A stretch of DNA of 16,993 nucleotides from Bacteroidales bacterium (lineage in GTDB: Bacteria; Bacteroidota; Bacteroidia; Bacteroidales; UBA932): NCBI GenBank assembly GCA_009774765.1, contig VSOK01000048.1, positions 1 to 16,993 of the forward strand, written 5' to 3'. Shown here piece after piece: positions 7,218 through 15,739 of this stretch. Positions within the stretch are counted from its first letter, which is position 1. The number at the start of each line of letters is the position of its first letter. The notes beneath the pieces were generated by a model. The model had not been told where the DNA came from and did not search any database. It worked only from the letters and a program-made list of their open reading frames with translations. Position numbers and translations under genes: made by a program.

Positions 7218-8543
7218 TCAGTACAGCTTCTTAATGATTGATACCATATCATCTATTTCCTGACGTGTACGCATCTCCGTAACGCAGAAAGACACATATC
7301 CCTCCTCTGTGGAAAGGGCCGCAAAATAGCCTGCATCCAGGAGAGTCTGCTGAAGCACTGCGACATCAAGATCGGTCTTCACAACAAACTCCTTCAGGAA
7401 AGGACGGTCAAAGACAGTCTTGAAATGTCCTGTGGCAAGAAGACTTTCATATAGATAATGTGCCCCTCCGTACGAAAGGTCATTGACTTTCCTCAGGCCC
7501 TCCGGCCCCATAAGAGACAGATAGACCGTAACGTACAACGCCATAAGCGACTGGTTGGAGCAAATGTTGCTTGTCGCTTTCTCACGGCGTATATGCTGTT
7601 CACGCGCCTGCAGTGTAAGCACGAATGCACGTTTCCCGTCCACATCCTCCGTCGCTCCGACTATCCTTCCGGGAAGTTTGCGGACATATTCCTTGCGGCA
7701 GGCAAGAAATCCTACATACGGGCCGCCGAAGCTGAGAGGTATGCCGAGGGTCTGGGCATCTCCGCAGACAATGTCCGCACCCCATTCTCCAGGGCTTTTC
7801 AACACTGCCAACGACGAAGGGTCGCTGTATATCATAAACAGAGCACCGGCAGAGTGTACTGTCCCGGCAAAATCCGTAAAGTCCTCTATGATTCCGTACC
7901 TGTTGATTCCTGGTACCAGAACCCCTGCCACATCACCTGTCCCGAGTTCGCTCTTTATCATCGCCAAAGATGTCACTCCGTCCTCGGCAGGAATAAATCC
8001 AAGGGATATACCGTTGTATCCTGCGTAGGTCTTTACAGTATTCATCACCTGCGGCAGGAGCGTTTCCGATACAAGTACACGTTTCCTCTTCTTGGAGGCG
8101 GCGACCGACATGATCACCGCTTCCGCGGCAGCCGTGGCTCCGTCATACATAGAGGCATTTGAACAATCCATACCCGTCAGCTCCGCAATCATACTCTGAT
8201 ACTCGAATATATACCTCAGAGTCCCCTGGGATATCTCAGCCTGATAAGGAGTGTATGCCGTCAGAAATTCCGAACGTGAAACTATATAAGGGACTACAGA
8301 AGGCGAATAGTGGTCGTAGGCCCCTGCACCGCAAAATATCTTCAGTTTACGGTTGAAGGAATCAAGATTTTCAAAATAGCGTCTGACCTCCATCTCGGAC
8401 ATTGCGTCCGGAAGATCAAACTCACCGCGGAAAATGACATCCGAAGGGACGTCCGAATATAATTCATCCAGAGTCCTGACGCCTATACGGTCCAGCATTC
8501 CGGCGATATCATCTTCGGTATGAGGAAAATATGAGAAAGCCAT
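7218..8543 (-). CDS. gcvPA: glycine dehydrogenase (decarboxylating) subunit 1
   Basis: This is the N-terminal half of the split P protein, which forms the alpha2-beta2 enzyme with GcvPB. I start it at the ATG ending at 8543 (441 residues) rather than at the in-frame ATG ending at 8582. This gives MAFSYFPHTEDDIAGML, the usual family opening, places the start one base after the gcvH stop, and avoids 13 residues of unrelated sequence. Visible motifs are FCGAGAYDHYSPSVVPYI, the FLTAYTPYQAEISQGTLRYIFEYQSMIAELTGMD block, and CGDAQTLGIPLSFGGPYVGF. The family lacks the PLP lysine, which GcvPB supplies. Chance overlapping frames on the other strand show no family signature. Confidence 0.94.
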   Translation of the reverse strand: MAFSYFPHTEDDIAGMLDRIGVRTLDELYSDVPSDVIFRGEFDLPDAMSEMEVRRYFENLDSFNRKLKIFCGAGAYDHYSPSVVPYIVSRSEFLTAYTPYQAEISQGTLRYIFEYQSMIAELTGMDCSNASMYDGATAAAEAVIMSVAASKKRKRVLVSETLLPQVMNTVKTYAGYNGISLGFIPAEDGVTSLAMIKSELGTGDVAGVLVPGINRYGIIEDFTDFAGTVHSAGALFMIYSDPSSLAVLKSPGEWGADIVCGDAQTLGIPLSFGGPYVGFLACRKEYVRKLPGRIVGATEDVDGKRAFVLTLQAREQHIRREKATSNICSNQSLMALYVTVYLSLMGPEGLRKVNDLSYGGAHYLYESLLATGHFKTVFDRPFLKEFVVKTDLDVAVLQQTLLDAGYFAALSTEEGYVSFCVTEMRTRQEIDDMVSIIKKLY

Positions 8544-8544
8544 A

Positions 8545-8928
8545 TTATTCGTTCTGACAGAATTCTTCATACTGCTTGGCATCCATCAGCGCATCGAGTT
8601 CAACCTTGTCGCTTATGGAGACCTTGATTATCCAGTTGGCGAAAGCATCCTGGTTCAGAAGCTCCGGATTGTCCTCCAGCTCCCCGTTGATCTCAACGAC
8701 TGTCCCTGAAACAGGCGAGATAAGGTCGCTTGCCGCCTTTACGCTTTCTACCGCGCCGAACTCCTCACCCTGTGAGACTTCGTCATCGACTTCAGGCATA
8801 TCCACATACGAAAGATCGCCAAGAGCATTCTGCGCAAAATCCGTGATTCCGATCAATGCGATTTCACCTTCAACCTTAACCCATTCGTGTGACTCGCTGT
8901 AAAGGAGCCCTTCCATTGTTCTGTTCAT
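8545..8928 (-). CDS. gcvH: glycine cleavage system H protein
   Basis: GcvH is the lipoyl carrier that shuttles the aminomethyl group and reducing equivalents among P, T and L proteins. At 127 residues it has the standard size. It opens LLYSESHEWVKVEG, continues with GITDFAQNALGDLSYVDMPEVG-type sequence (here VDD), and has the lipoylation site ESVKAASDL with Lys64. The C-terminal INGELEDNPELLNQDAF and WIIKV segments are also typical. Translation from the ATG ending at 8928 keeps the motif spacing; a second ATG four codons in is possible. An 84-bp spacer separates it from gcvT, and gcvPA follows after one base. The upstream lipoate ligase gene is the obvious modifier. Confidence 0.95.
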   Translation of the reverse strand: MNRTMEGLLYSESHEWVKVEGEIALIGITDFAQNALGDLSYVDMPEVDDEVSQGEEFGAVESVKAASDLISPVSGTVVEINGELEDNPELLNQDAFANWIIKVSISDKVELDALMDAKQYEEFCQNE

Positions 8929-9012
8929 AATGATTATGTTTTAAACTTGGTTTATATCACTCAGTCCCGGCCGGATACAGACAAATCCGTACCGCGCACC
9001 AGGCTCAGCCGT

Positions 9013-10110
9013 TTATTTCTTATAATGTGTTTCATAGAAGCGTTTCCTGCATACCGTCCCGGGGAAGGTCTTTTTGCGGATACGTACTTCAACCTTTGTC
9101 CCGAGTTCAGTAAACGGCCTGTCGAGCATAGCTACGCATACGCTTCTGTCTGTAGATATTGAACGGTATCCGGTTGTGACCGTACCGACCTGGACTCCAT
9201 CTGACTCCACCGGGTATCCTGCTCTCGGTATTGCCTTGTCGTCCAGCTCTATGCCGACAAGTTTGCGTGAAATTCCGGCCGCTTTCTGGGCTGCAACCGC
9301 ATCTTTCCCAATAAACTCATCCTTGTCAAGCTTCACAAACATCCCGAGTCCTGCCTCTACAGGAGTAATGGTATCGCTGAGCTCGTGCCCGTAGAGAGGA
9401 AGCCCGGCTTCAAATCTCAATGTGTCGCGGCATCCCAGCCCGCAAGGTTCAACCCCTGCTTCAAGAAGAATATCCCATATTTCACAGATGGCTTTATGGG
9501 AACAATATATTTCAAAGCCGTCCTCTCCGGTATAACCGGTACGGCTGACTATCATACGGTCGCCTTTCCATTCCATCTCGGCATAAGTGTAGAAGCCGAG
9601 TTCCCGGACTTTGTCCAGACCAAGAGCCTCCACGGCAAGTTTTTCCGCCAGAGGTCCCTGAAGGGCGATCTCTCCCCAAACAGCTGAGGCATTTCCAACC
9701 TTTACGTCATATCCTTCCGCCTGTGAGCATATCCAGTCATAGTCTTTTGATATGTTGGACGCATTCACCACAAGAAGAAAGTGTCCGGCTTCAAACTCTT
9801 TATAAACAAGCAGGTCATCCACAACAGTTCCCTGAGGATAAAGCATCATCCCGTAAAGGACCTTGCCGGGATGCATTCCCCTTATGTCATTGGAAAAGAT
9901 ATGGTTGACAAATTTTTCCGCATCAGGCCCGCTGACGAACATCTCCCCCATATGCGATACATCGAACATACCTGCCCTTGTCCTTACCGCAATATGTTCA
10001 TTGGTTATGGATGAATACTGTATCGGCATCATAAAGCCTCCGAACGGGCTCATCTGAGCGTTCAGCGAAATGTGTCTGTCGTATAGACAGGTAGTAAGAA
10101 GCTGCTCCAT
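9013..10110 (-). CDS. gcvT: aminomethyltransferase (glycine cleavage T protein)
   Basis: GcvT transfers the methylene carbon from aminomethyl-lipoyl-H to tetrahydrofolate, releasing ammonia and 5,10-methylene-THF. The 365-residue protein is full length. It has MSPFGGFMMPIQY near residue 20, FDVSHMGE at 49-56, the folate-site acidic pair in GTVVDDLLVY (about 94-103), and SRTGYTGEDGFEIYC. It also has LGCRDTLRFEAGLPLYGHEL, and a C-terminal domain with VGTVTTGYRS. No catalytic residue appears to be missing. It lies 11 bp after lplA and 84 bp before gcvH within the same operon. Confidence 0.95.
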   Translation of the reverse strand: MEQLLTTCLYDRHISLNAQMSPFGGFMMPIQYSSITNEHIAVRTRAGMFDVSHMGEMFVSGPDAEKFVNHIFSNDIRGMHPGKVLYGMMLYPQGTVVDDLLVYKEFEAGHFLLVVNASNISKDYDWICSQAEGYDVKVGNASAVWGEIALQGPLAEKLAVEALGLDKVRELGFYTYAEMEWKGDRMIVSRTGYTGEDGFEIYCSHKAICEIWDILLEAGVEPCGLGCRDTLRFEAGLPLYGHELSDTITPVEAGLGMFVKLDKDEFIGKDAVAAQKAAGISRKLVGIELDDKAIPRAGYPVESDGVQVGTVTTGYRSISTDRSVCVAMLDRPFTELGTKVEVRIRKKTFPGTVCRKRFYETHYKK

Positions 10111-10121
10111 TATATGTGGTT

Positions 10122-11135
10122 TTAATCGTTGTCAAAAAATACCGATGAAATACAGGAGACATTAAGATTCAAGATATATTCCCCTACAGGCAGTTTTCCA
10201 AGAGCCTCCGATACGGCTTTCCTCTCCATTGGGACCATTGCAAGGGCGGAACGGAACAAGGCATCAACCTCAGCAGGCTCCTTCAGGCTGAAATAGTCTC
10301 CCGAGACGGACACGTCATCTATAAGTCCGCCGTCAAGACTTATCCTGAAAGCGATCTCTCCGACTCTGTCAATCTTTGATTTTCTGATATATGTACCGTT
10401 TCGTGATTTCCCCGCTATAAAATCAGGGTCAAGATATTCATTCTGTATTTCCTCTATTCTCCTGACGTCATCCCCGTCAAGCATATATGAACTGTCACAG
10501 AACCATCCATAAAGATAGCTCTGCAGAGAATCCATATCGGTCACTCCGGCAGCAGACGCCCGGTCCCCGAGACAGGATTTGAGGTTGACAACGTGCTGGC
10601 GGACAGACTTGACACCTTTGCCTGCAATCTTGTCTTCAGAAGGTGTTATCGCTGCTTCCAAAGCGTCAAAATCAGTGTCGAACAGAAGAGTTCCATGTAC
10701 TATGCTCCTTGACGGAAGCATCTGGAAAGCATTTCCGGAAACTTTCTTTCCGCCTATCATTATGTCATTGCGCCCTGAGACTTCCGCTTCCACGCCCAAT
10801 GCAGAGACAGCATCGGCCAGACGTCCAAGATACTCACTGAAGACATCCCTGACTTTTCCTGAGGATGTGATATATGAAATCATCAGATTGCCGCGGTCGG
10901 AATAGACACACCCGCCTCCGCTCTTGCGTCTGTATGTGCTGACACCGTGTTTCCTGCACCAGGGAAGATTGACTTCGGCCTCCATCACCTGATTACGTCC
11001 GAAAATCACAGTCGGAGCGACAGTCCACATAAAAAAGGCATCACCTATACCGGTCTCCCCGGCTATGTATTCTTCCATAGCAAGGTAAAAGACAAGAGGC
11101 CGCTCTTTGTGCTCTGGCAGAAGTATCCTTGTCAT
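10122..11135 (-). CDS. lplA: lipoate-protein ligase A
   Basis: LplA activates lipoate with ATP to lipoyl-AMP and attaches it to the target lysine of lipoyl domains. The catalytic domain is clear: FGRNQV (45-50), STYRRKSGGGCVYSDRGN (66-83) for lipoyl-AMP binding, GRNDIMIGGKKVSGNA (121-136) with the conserved Lys131 of the KxSG motif, and VHGTLLFDTD (146-155). The remaining roughly 100 residues form the accessory domain, so this is a two-domain bacterial ligase (337 residues). It is the first gene of the gcv operon, 11 bp before gcvT, so lipoylation of GcvH is its likely main task. Distinguishing it from an octanoyltransferase relies on size and the accessory domain. Confidence 0.92.
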   Translation of the reverse strand: MTRILLPEHKERPLVFYLAMEEYIAGETGIGDAFFMWTVAPTVIFGRNQVMEAEVNLPWCRKHGVSTYRRKSGGGCVYSDRGNLMISYITSSGKVRDVFSEYLGRLADAVSALGVEAEVSGRNDIMIGGKKVSGNAFQMLPSRSIVHGTLLFDTDFDALEAAITPSEDKIAGKGVKSVRQHVVNLKSCLGDRASAAGVTDMDSLQSYLYGWFCDSSYMLDGDDVRRIEEIQNEYLDPDFIAGKSRNGTYIRKSKIDRVGEIAFRISLDGGLIDDVSVSGDYFSLKEPAEVDALFRSALAMVPMERKAVSEALGKLPVGEYILNLNVSCISSVFFDND

Positions 11136-11157
11136 ACCAATAAGTATAATCCTCCTT

Positions 11158-11165
11158 CAAATCTA
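11158..11165 (-). promoter_or_regulatory. candidate -7 box of the lplA-gcv operon
   Basis: The minus strand reads TAGATTTG, an exact TAnnTTTG match, 22 bp before the lplA start. This implies a transcription start near 11151 and a leader of only about 15 nt. A TTGACA lies upstream with a longer than usual spacer. The short leader leaves no room for a riboswitch. Confidence 0.5.
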
Positions 11166-11191
11166 AGGATTTTCTCTTACAATATGTCAAG

Positions 11192-11203
11192 AATACCGGT
11201 ATT
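11192..11203. promoter_or_regulatory. 12-bp perfect palindrome, candidate operator of the gcv operon
   Basis: AATACCGGTATT is an exact palindrome centred about 46 bp upstream of the predicted start of the lplA-gcv transcript. It lies in the 91-bp gap after yggS. The position fits an activator or repressor dimer site. No regulator is encoded nearby and I do not recognise the motif. Confidence 0.35.
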
Positions 11204-11207
11204 TTTT

Positions 11208-11240
11208 GAAAAAATTATAAAAGAAATCAATAATTTCTTT
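11208..11240 (-). terminator. weak AT-rich hairpin at the yggS stop
   Basis: On the minus strand, perfect 8-bp arms (11233-11240 and 11220-11227) enclose a 5-nt loop that includes part of the yggS stop codon. A T-rich tract with six T's follows. The stem is almost all A/T, so termination would be partial at best, and some readthrough into lplA is likely. Confidence 0.35.
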
Positions 11241-11904
11241 CTCCGAAAATCATTGTGCCGATCCTTACCATAGTGCTGCCGTACTCTATGGCGATCCTAT
11301 AATCTCCTGACATTCCTATCGACAATTCTGAAAAATCAGGCATAGATGATGAGAGTTCTTTGAAAAGGAGAGATATCCGTGAGAAATCAGAGCGGATGAC
11401 CGATTCGTCCTCTGTGAACGTAGCCATTCCCATAAGTCCTCTGAAACGTATATGAGGGAAACGGCCTGCATCCGACAATATGCCTTTTATTTCCTCTTCT
11501 GAAAATCCCTGCTTGCTCTCCTCTGATGCGATATGATATTCCAGAAGGACCGCGACAACCTTACCGTTGTCTCTGCCCCATTTCTCGATGGCTTCCAGAA
11601 GATGGAGAGAATCCACCGACTGGACAATTGAGGCATAAGGGAGAACCATCTTCAGCTTGTTTGTCTGCAGATGACCTATGAAATGCCAGACAATATCGTT
11701 CTGCATTCCATTTGCGGCAAGCCAGCTTTCCATAGCCGGCACCTTTGCCGCAAGCTCCTGGGGACGGCTTTCAGCAAAGACTCTCTGCCCTGCTCCGTAA
11801 GCCTCCATAATGGACTCGACAGGGTGGAATTTAGAAACTGCCACCAGCTTTACATCCGATGGCAGTTCTCTAATGATCTGTGTTATATTTTCTTTTATTG
11901 ACAT
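11227..11904 (-). CDS. yggS: YggS/PLPBP family pyridoxal phosphate homeostasis protein
   Basis: This PLP-binding TIM-barrel protein has no known catalytic activity. It buffers free PLP and affects amino-acid and B6 balance. I start it at the ATG ending at 11904 (225 residues); the upstream extension begins with TTG. The PLP lysine is Lys25 in LVAVSKFHP. Other family blocks are RVFAESRPQE, WHFIGHLQTNKLK, LLEYHIASEESKQGF, RGLMGMATF, and the phosphate-binding end MSGDYRIAIEYGSTMVRIGTMIFGER. It is separated from yidC by 73 bp with no clear promoter. PLP is the cofactor of the glycine decarboxylase encoded just downstream, which may explain the proximity. Confidence 0.92.
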   Translation of the reverse strand: MSIKENITQIIRELPSDVKLVAVSKFHPVESIMEAYGAGQRVFAESRPQELAAKVPAMESWLAANGMQNDIVWHFIGHLQTNKLKMVLPYASIVQSVDSLHLLEAIEKWGRDNGKVVAVLLEYHIASEESKQGFSEEEIKGILSDAGRFPHIRFRGLMGMATFTEDESVIRSDFSRISLLFKELSSSMPDFSELSIGMSGDYRIAIEYGSTMVRIGTMIFGERNY

Positions 11905-11977
11905 CAAACCAAAGTTCAAATTATCAATGTTCAGACCGGCTGTATAAAAAGAATGCAGAAATCACATTCCATTATGA

Positions 11978-13840
11978 TCAGCGGCGTTTCCTGGATTGTT
12001 CCTTGGCCATCTGCTGCTGCATCTTCTGAGCTTCCTCCAGACGCTTCTGCCATTTGCTCTTTGTCACAGGCTTGCCTGCCGAAGCTGCAAGCTGCGCGTG
12101 AATCTTCTTCTCATCCACGACAAAACGGCGTATAACCCAAGTCTGGAACATAGTTATCAGATTGGAGAGCAGGTAGTAATAGCTCAGACCGCTGGAAAGA
12201 TTGTTACAGATGAAAAGCATCATGACCGGCATCATCCATACGCTCATAAACTTCATTCCCGCCATATTAGGATCATTCGACATCTGGCTTGAAGTCATTT
12301 TTGAGTATACGAACATCGAAATTGCCATCAGAAGCGCGAACAGTGATATATGGTCGCCATAGAGAGGAATATTGAACGGAAGATCCAGAATTGAATCGTA
12401 TGCGCTCAAGTCATCCGCCCAGAGGAACTTCTGCTGCCTGAGTTCAATTGAAGCAGGGAAGAACCGGAACATGGCAAACAGGATCGGGAACTGGAGAAGC
12501 ATAGGAAGACATCCTCCCATAGGGCTGATTCCAGCCCGCTTGTACAGATCCATCATAGCCTGCTGTTTCTTCATCGCATCCTCCTGCTTAGGATATTTCT
12601 CATTGAGCTTGTCCACCTCAGGTTTGATGACATTCATCTTGGCTGATGACATATATGACTTTATCGTAAGAGGCGATATCACCAGCTTGATAAGCAATGT
12701 CATAAGCAGAATCACGATTCCGTAGTTGCTGATGAAGCTTCCGAGGAAATTGAAACAAGGTATGATAACTATACGGCTGATCCATCCAACAAGCCATCCT
12801 CCAAGAGGGATTATCTTTTCATATTTCTGGTCATAGCTTTTGAGTGTCCTATAATGGTTGGGACCGAAATAGAACTCAAAAGGAACTGTAACCTTCTCTG
12901 AATTCACATTAAGATCAGAACGCAATTTCGCCGAGCAGGCCATAAGATTGCGCTGAGGATCATCTATATCATAAAAGTTCAGCTTGAGGTCGGCCGACGA
13001 GAAATCATTCTTGGCACGCATTATCGCAGAGAAGAACTGCTGCTGGAAAGCAAACCAGCTGACACGTGCATCAAGCCTTTTCTCACCGTTGCGTCCACGG
13101 CTGACTTCATTGACCTTATTGTCATCAGGGAAACGGTAGTCCACCTTGGAATACTGCATCTCGTTCTTGTAGCCTTTCTCAAGACGCGGTATTATGACAT
13201 TCCAGTCAATGTCGAACATCGAGACATTCCTCGGGATGACACTTCCCATTCCGACAAAAGACAGTTCATTCTGAACCATATAGCTGTCGGCATCAAGAGA
13301 ATACTTCTGCTCCAGATAACCTCCGGCGGCAAAAGGCAGCCTCATCACGACCGTCGTATCAGTAACCTCGGCAATGTCAAATACGAAATCCTTGGTATTT
13401 ATATTCTCACCTGCATATACAGAAATGCCGAAATCACTCATTTCAGGCCTTATGAGATAGAGGTCAGTGCTGTCGTATGTACGATAGTCCTTGAGCTTCA
13501 CGGAATAAGGCTGCGCGCCTCTGCTTGTGAAGACAACTTCTATCCTGTCGTTGGCAAGAGTACAGAAAGAGGCTTCCTTTGAAGCTGCCGCCTCAAGTCC
13601 TGCATCCTTGTAGATAACATTTTTTGCCGCAGGCATATCCGCAACGGAATTTTCCGCTGCAGGCAAATTTGCTTTTCTGACAGAATCAGCCGCCATCTGG
13701 GCCAGCATCTCCACACGTGCGACAGAATCAAGCTGAGCCTGATATTCCGCCTGTTTTTTGAACTGTCTTGACTGGTACCACGAAAATCCGAAAAGGATAA
13801 CGCCTATAAGTACAAAACCTATAATAGAATTCTTATTCAT
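11978..13840 (-). CDS. yidC: membrane protein insertase YidC
   Basis: YidC (Oxa1 family) inserts and folds inner-membrane proteins, alone or with SecYEG. The 620-residue product is of the Gram-negative type. It has an N-terminal signal-anchor helix (about 5-20), a large periplasmic domain (about 90-340), and the conserved Oxa1 core from about 350 to 575 with helices near 365-390, 440-462, 497-512 and 535-570. Signature pieces are SPLTIKSYMSSAKMNVIKP and GGCLPMLLQFPILFAMFRFF. The basic residue in the hydrophilic groove is Lys385 where E. coli has Arg366. A basic cytoplasmic tail (KSKWQKRLEEAQKMQQQ, ending RKRR) may touch the ribosome. The start is 17 bp after the DUF349 gene, so they are co-transcribed. 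Confidence 0.95.
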   Translation of the reverse strand: MNKNSIIGFVLIGVILFGFSWYQSRQFKKQAEYQAQLDSVARVEMLAQMAADSVRKANLPAAENSVADMPAAKNVIYKDAGLEAAASKEASFCTLANDRIEVVFTSRGAQPYSVKLKDYRTYDSTDLYLIRPEMSDFGISVYAGENINTKDFVFDIAEVTDTTVVMRLPFAAGGYLEQKYSLDADSYMVQNELSFVGMGSVIPRNVSMFDIDWNVIIPRLEKGYKNEMQYSKVDYRFPDDNKVNEVSRGRNGEKRLDARVSWFAFQQQFFSAIMRAKNDFSSADLKLNFYDIDDPQRNLMACSAKLRSDLNVNSEKVTVPFEFYFGPNHYRTLKSYDQKYEKIIPLGGWLVGWISRIVIIPCFNFLGSFISNYGIVILLMTLLIKLVISPLTIKSYMSSAKMNVIKPEVDKLNEKYPKQEDAMKKQQAMMDLYKRAGISPMGGCLPMLLQFPILFAMFRFFPASIELRQQKFLWADDLSAYDSILDLPFNIPLYGDHISLFALLMAISMFVYSKMTSSQMSNDPNMAGMKFMSVWMMPVMMLFICNNLSSGLSYYYLLSNLITMFQTWVIRRFVVDEKKIHAQLAASAGKPVTKSKWQKRLEEAQKMQQQMAKEQSRKRR

Positions 13841-13857
13841 CTCTCTCCCCCGCCTGA

Positions 13858-15600
13858 TTATTCCTTCTGTGCATTTTCAAGTTCCCTTATCTGTGACTCA
13901 AGAGCCTTCAGATCCTCCTTGGCCTGAGCTATACGCTCCTGCATCTGCCTGATAAGAGGTTCTGAATTCTTTGACATGGCAAAGAATCCGATATTGTTTT
14001 CATAGTTTACAATATCCTGCTCAAGCTGGTTGTATTTCTGGACAAGGCGGTCCTTTTCACTCTTGGGTGCCCTTGAGTAGCGTGCCCTTCCGGACTTTCC
14101 GGCATCAGGGAACTTGCCCTGAAGAGCCTGCTTGTAGGCAGCGGCGATATTGTCCTTCTCCTTGAAAGGCACGAATCCGATCTCCTGCCATCTTGCCATA
14201 AACGCTTCCATAGCCTCTGAATCACTTGCGTCACCTTTGAGTTCATACCCCTCAATCTCAGCAATCAGACGCTGCTTTGCCTTGAGGTTGCCATAAAAAT
14301 CATTCTCAGGCTTGGCATTCCTGTCCCTTTCATTGAAGAATTCATCACAGGCTGCACGGAAACGTTTCCAGAGCTGCTCTGATTTCTTGCGCGGCACTGC
14401 ACCGATCTCTTTCCACTGCTTCTGCAGATTGATGAACTGGTCGGTGGCCTTCTTCCACTCCGTACTTGACTTCAGGGCTTCTGCAGCTTCACACAAAGCT
14501 ATTTTCTTGTCCAGATTGGCATTGATACTGCCTTTGTATTCATTGTAGAACTCGCGCTTACGTCCGTAGAACTTGTCGCAGGCCGCACGGAAGCGGTCAT
14601 AGATTTTCTGGTTTTCCTTCTTTGAAGCGAATCCGATAGTCTTCCACTGCTTCTGAATCTCCTCTATTTCCTTTGAGCAGGAATTCCATTCGTTTGAATT
14701 GGATATCTCCTTTTCTGCAATAGCCTCAACCTGCTCGCAAAGTGCTGTCTTCCTGACAAGATTCTCCGCGTGCTGCTCTTTCAGTCCCTCAAAGAAAGCC
14801 TGATATTTTTTGTTGACAACAGCTGTAGCCGCTTTGAAACGGTCCCAAATCTCATCACGGTACTGTTTTGCAACCGGACCGAATTCCTTCCACTGCTCGT
14901 GGAGCTTCTGGAGTTCCTTGAAGGCATCCACAACATTCTCATTCTCGGCGAGTTTCTCTGCAAGCTCACAGAATTTCTCCTTGGCCTCAAGATTCTTCTT
15001 GAAGTCAAGATCACGGAGTTCGCGGTTGATTTTTACCTTGTCGTAGAATTTCTCGACATTGATCTGATAGGTGTCGTTGATATCCCTGTAGTTCTGGGCC
15101 GGTACAGGACCTATTGTCCTCCAGCGGTTCTGTATCTCACGGAATTCAGGGAAGGTGGCATTTACATCCTCATCCTTTTCCAGAAGAGCCTTGAGGTCCG
15201 CTATAACGGCCTCTTTCATTGCAAGATTCTCCTCCCTCTCCCTGTCGAGACGTGCGTTGTATTCCGCCCTCTCTTTCTTATATGCATTGTAAAAAGCCTT
15301 GAAAGCATTCTCTATCTTCGTGAAGGCATCTTCAGAGTCCTCAAGAGCATCTTCAGAGACAGCCTCCGCAGCATCTGCCCTTTCCTTTGAAAGCTTTTTG
15401 TAGAATGCCGCCTTGATGGCTTCGGCTTCTTTATACATCTTCATCCTTTCCTCGCTCAATGCTATCTTCTCAAACAATGAGACAAGCTCGGCAAGAGTTT
15501 TTTCCGAATAATTGACGGTTGTCTCTTCAATTTCAACTGCGTCAACATTCTCTGCTACATCTGACACTTCCGCAGCATCAGGAATAATCACTTCACTCAT
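13858..15600 (-). CDS. DUF349 multi-repeat coiled-coil protein
   Basis: The 580-residue, highly charged, helical protein has five DUF349-type units, recognised by the recurring pattern WK-x-IG-x-V and a following helix such as IYDRFRAACDKFY. They lie at about 125-195, 205-270, 280-352, 362-425 and 435-495. The N-terminal 30 residues are acidic, 32-120 is helical, and 515-578 is a coiled coil. There are no membrane segments or signal peptide, so it should be cytosolic. Function is unknown. Some DUF349 proteins are linked to stress or RNA-related roles, which I cannot confirm here. It is the first gene of a unit with yidC and is divergent from trmD. Confidence 0.85.
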   Translation of the reverse strand: MSEVIIPDAAEVSDVAENVDAVEIEETTVNYSEKTLAELVSLFEKIALSEERMKMYKEAEAIKAAFYKKLSKERADAAEAVSEDALEDSEDAFTKIENAFKAFYNAYKKERAEYNARLDREREENLAMKEAVIADLKALLEKDEDVNATFPEFREIQNRWRTIGPVPAQNYRDINDTYQINVEKFYDKVKINRELRDLDFKKNLEAKEKFCELAEKLAENENVVDAFKELQKLHEQWKEFGPVAKQYRDEIWDRFKAATAVVNKKYQAFFEGLKEQHAENLVRKTALCEQVEAIAEKEISNSNEWNSCSKEIEEIQKQWKTIGFASKKENQKIYDRFRAACDKFYGRKREFYNEYKGSINANLDKKIALCEAAEALKSSTEWKKATDQFINLQKQWKEIGAVPRKKSEQLWKRFRAACDEFFNERDRNAKPENDFYGNLKAKQRLIAEIEGYELKGDASDSEAMEAFMARWQEIGFVPFKEKDNIAAAYKQALQGKFPDAGKSGRARYSRAPKSEKDRLVQKYNQLEQDIVNYENNIGFFAMSKNSEPLIRQMQERIAQAKEDLKALESQIRELENAQKE

Positions 15601-15639
15601 AATAATGGTGTTCTAATTTGTTTATAAATTTACAACCTG

Positions 15640-15647
15640 CAAATATA
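15640..15647 (-). promoter_or_regulatory. candidate -7 box for the DUF349-yidC unit
   Basis: The minus strand reads TATATTTG, an exact TAnnTTTG match, 40 bp before the start codon ending at 15600. It implies a leader of about 33 nt. No good TTTG element is found at the usual spacing. Confidence 0.45.
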
Positions 15648-15678
15648 TTATTTTTTCGGGAAAAGTCTTATAAAATGC

Positions 15679-15717
15679 TAATTTTGCAGTCGTAAAAATC
15701 AGACACCCCTAATTTTG
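15679..15717 (+). promoter_or_regulatory. two identical -7 boxes upstream of trmD
   Basis: TAATTTTG occurs at 15679-15686 and again at 15710-15717, both exact TAnnTTTG matches, 54 and 23 bp before the trmD ATG. The first has a TTT-rich stretch upstream at roughly the expected distance. The second lacks a clear upstream element. Either or both could drive trmD. Confidence 0.45.
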
Positions 15718-15739
15718 TAACAAAACCATCAAGAAAATT

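Noticed and set aside
8544..8582. Longer gcvPA start at 8582
   Set aside because: It adds 13 residues unlike the family and overlaps gcvH; the ATG ending at 8543, one base after the gcvH stop, gives the normal N-terminus.
11136..11226. Glycine riboswitch controlling the gcv operon
   Set aside because: The predicted leader is only about 15 nt, and the whole gap is 91 bp with no tandem aptamer-like structure.
13858..15600. Long plus-strand frames opposite the DUF349 gene (such as 14770-15390)
   Set aside because: They are antisense shadows of a repetitive, charged gene; the leucine- and phenylalanine-rich translations mirror its Glu and Lys codons.
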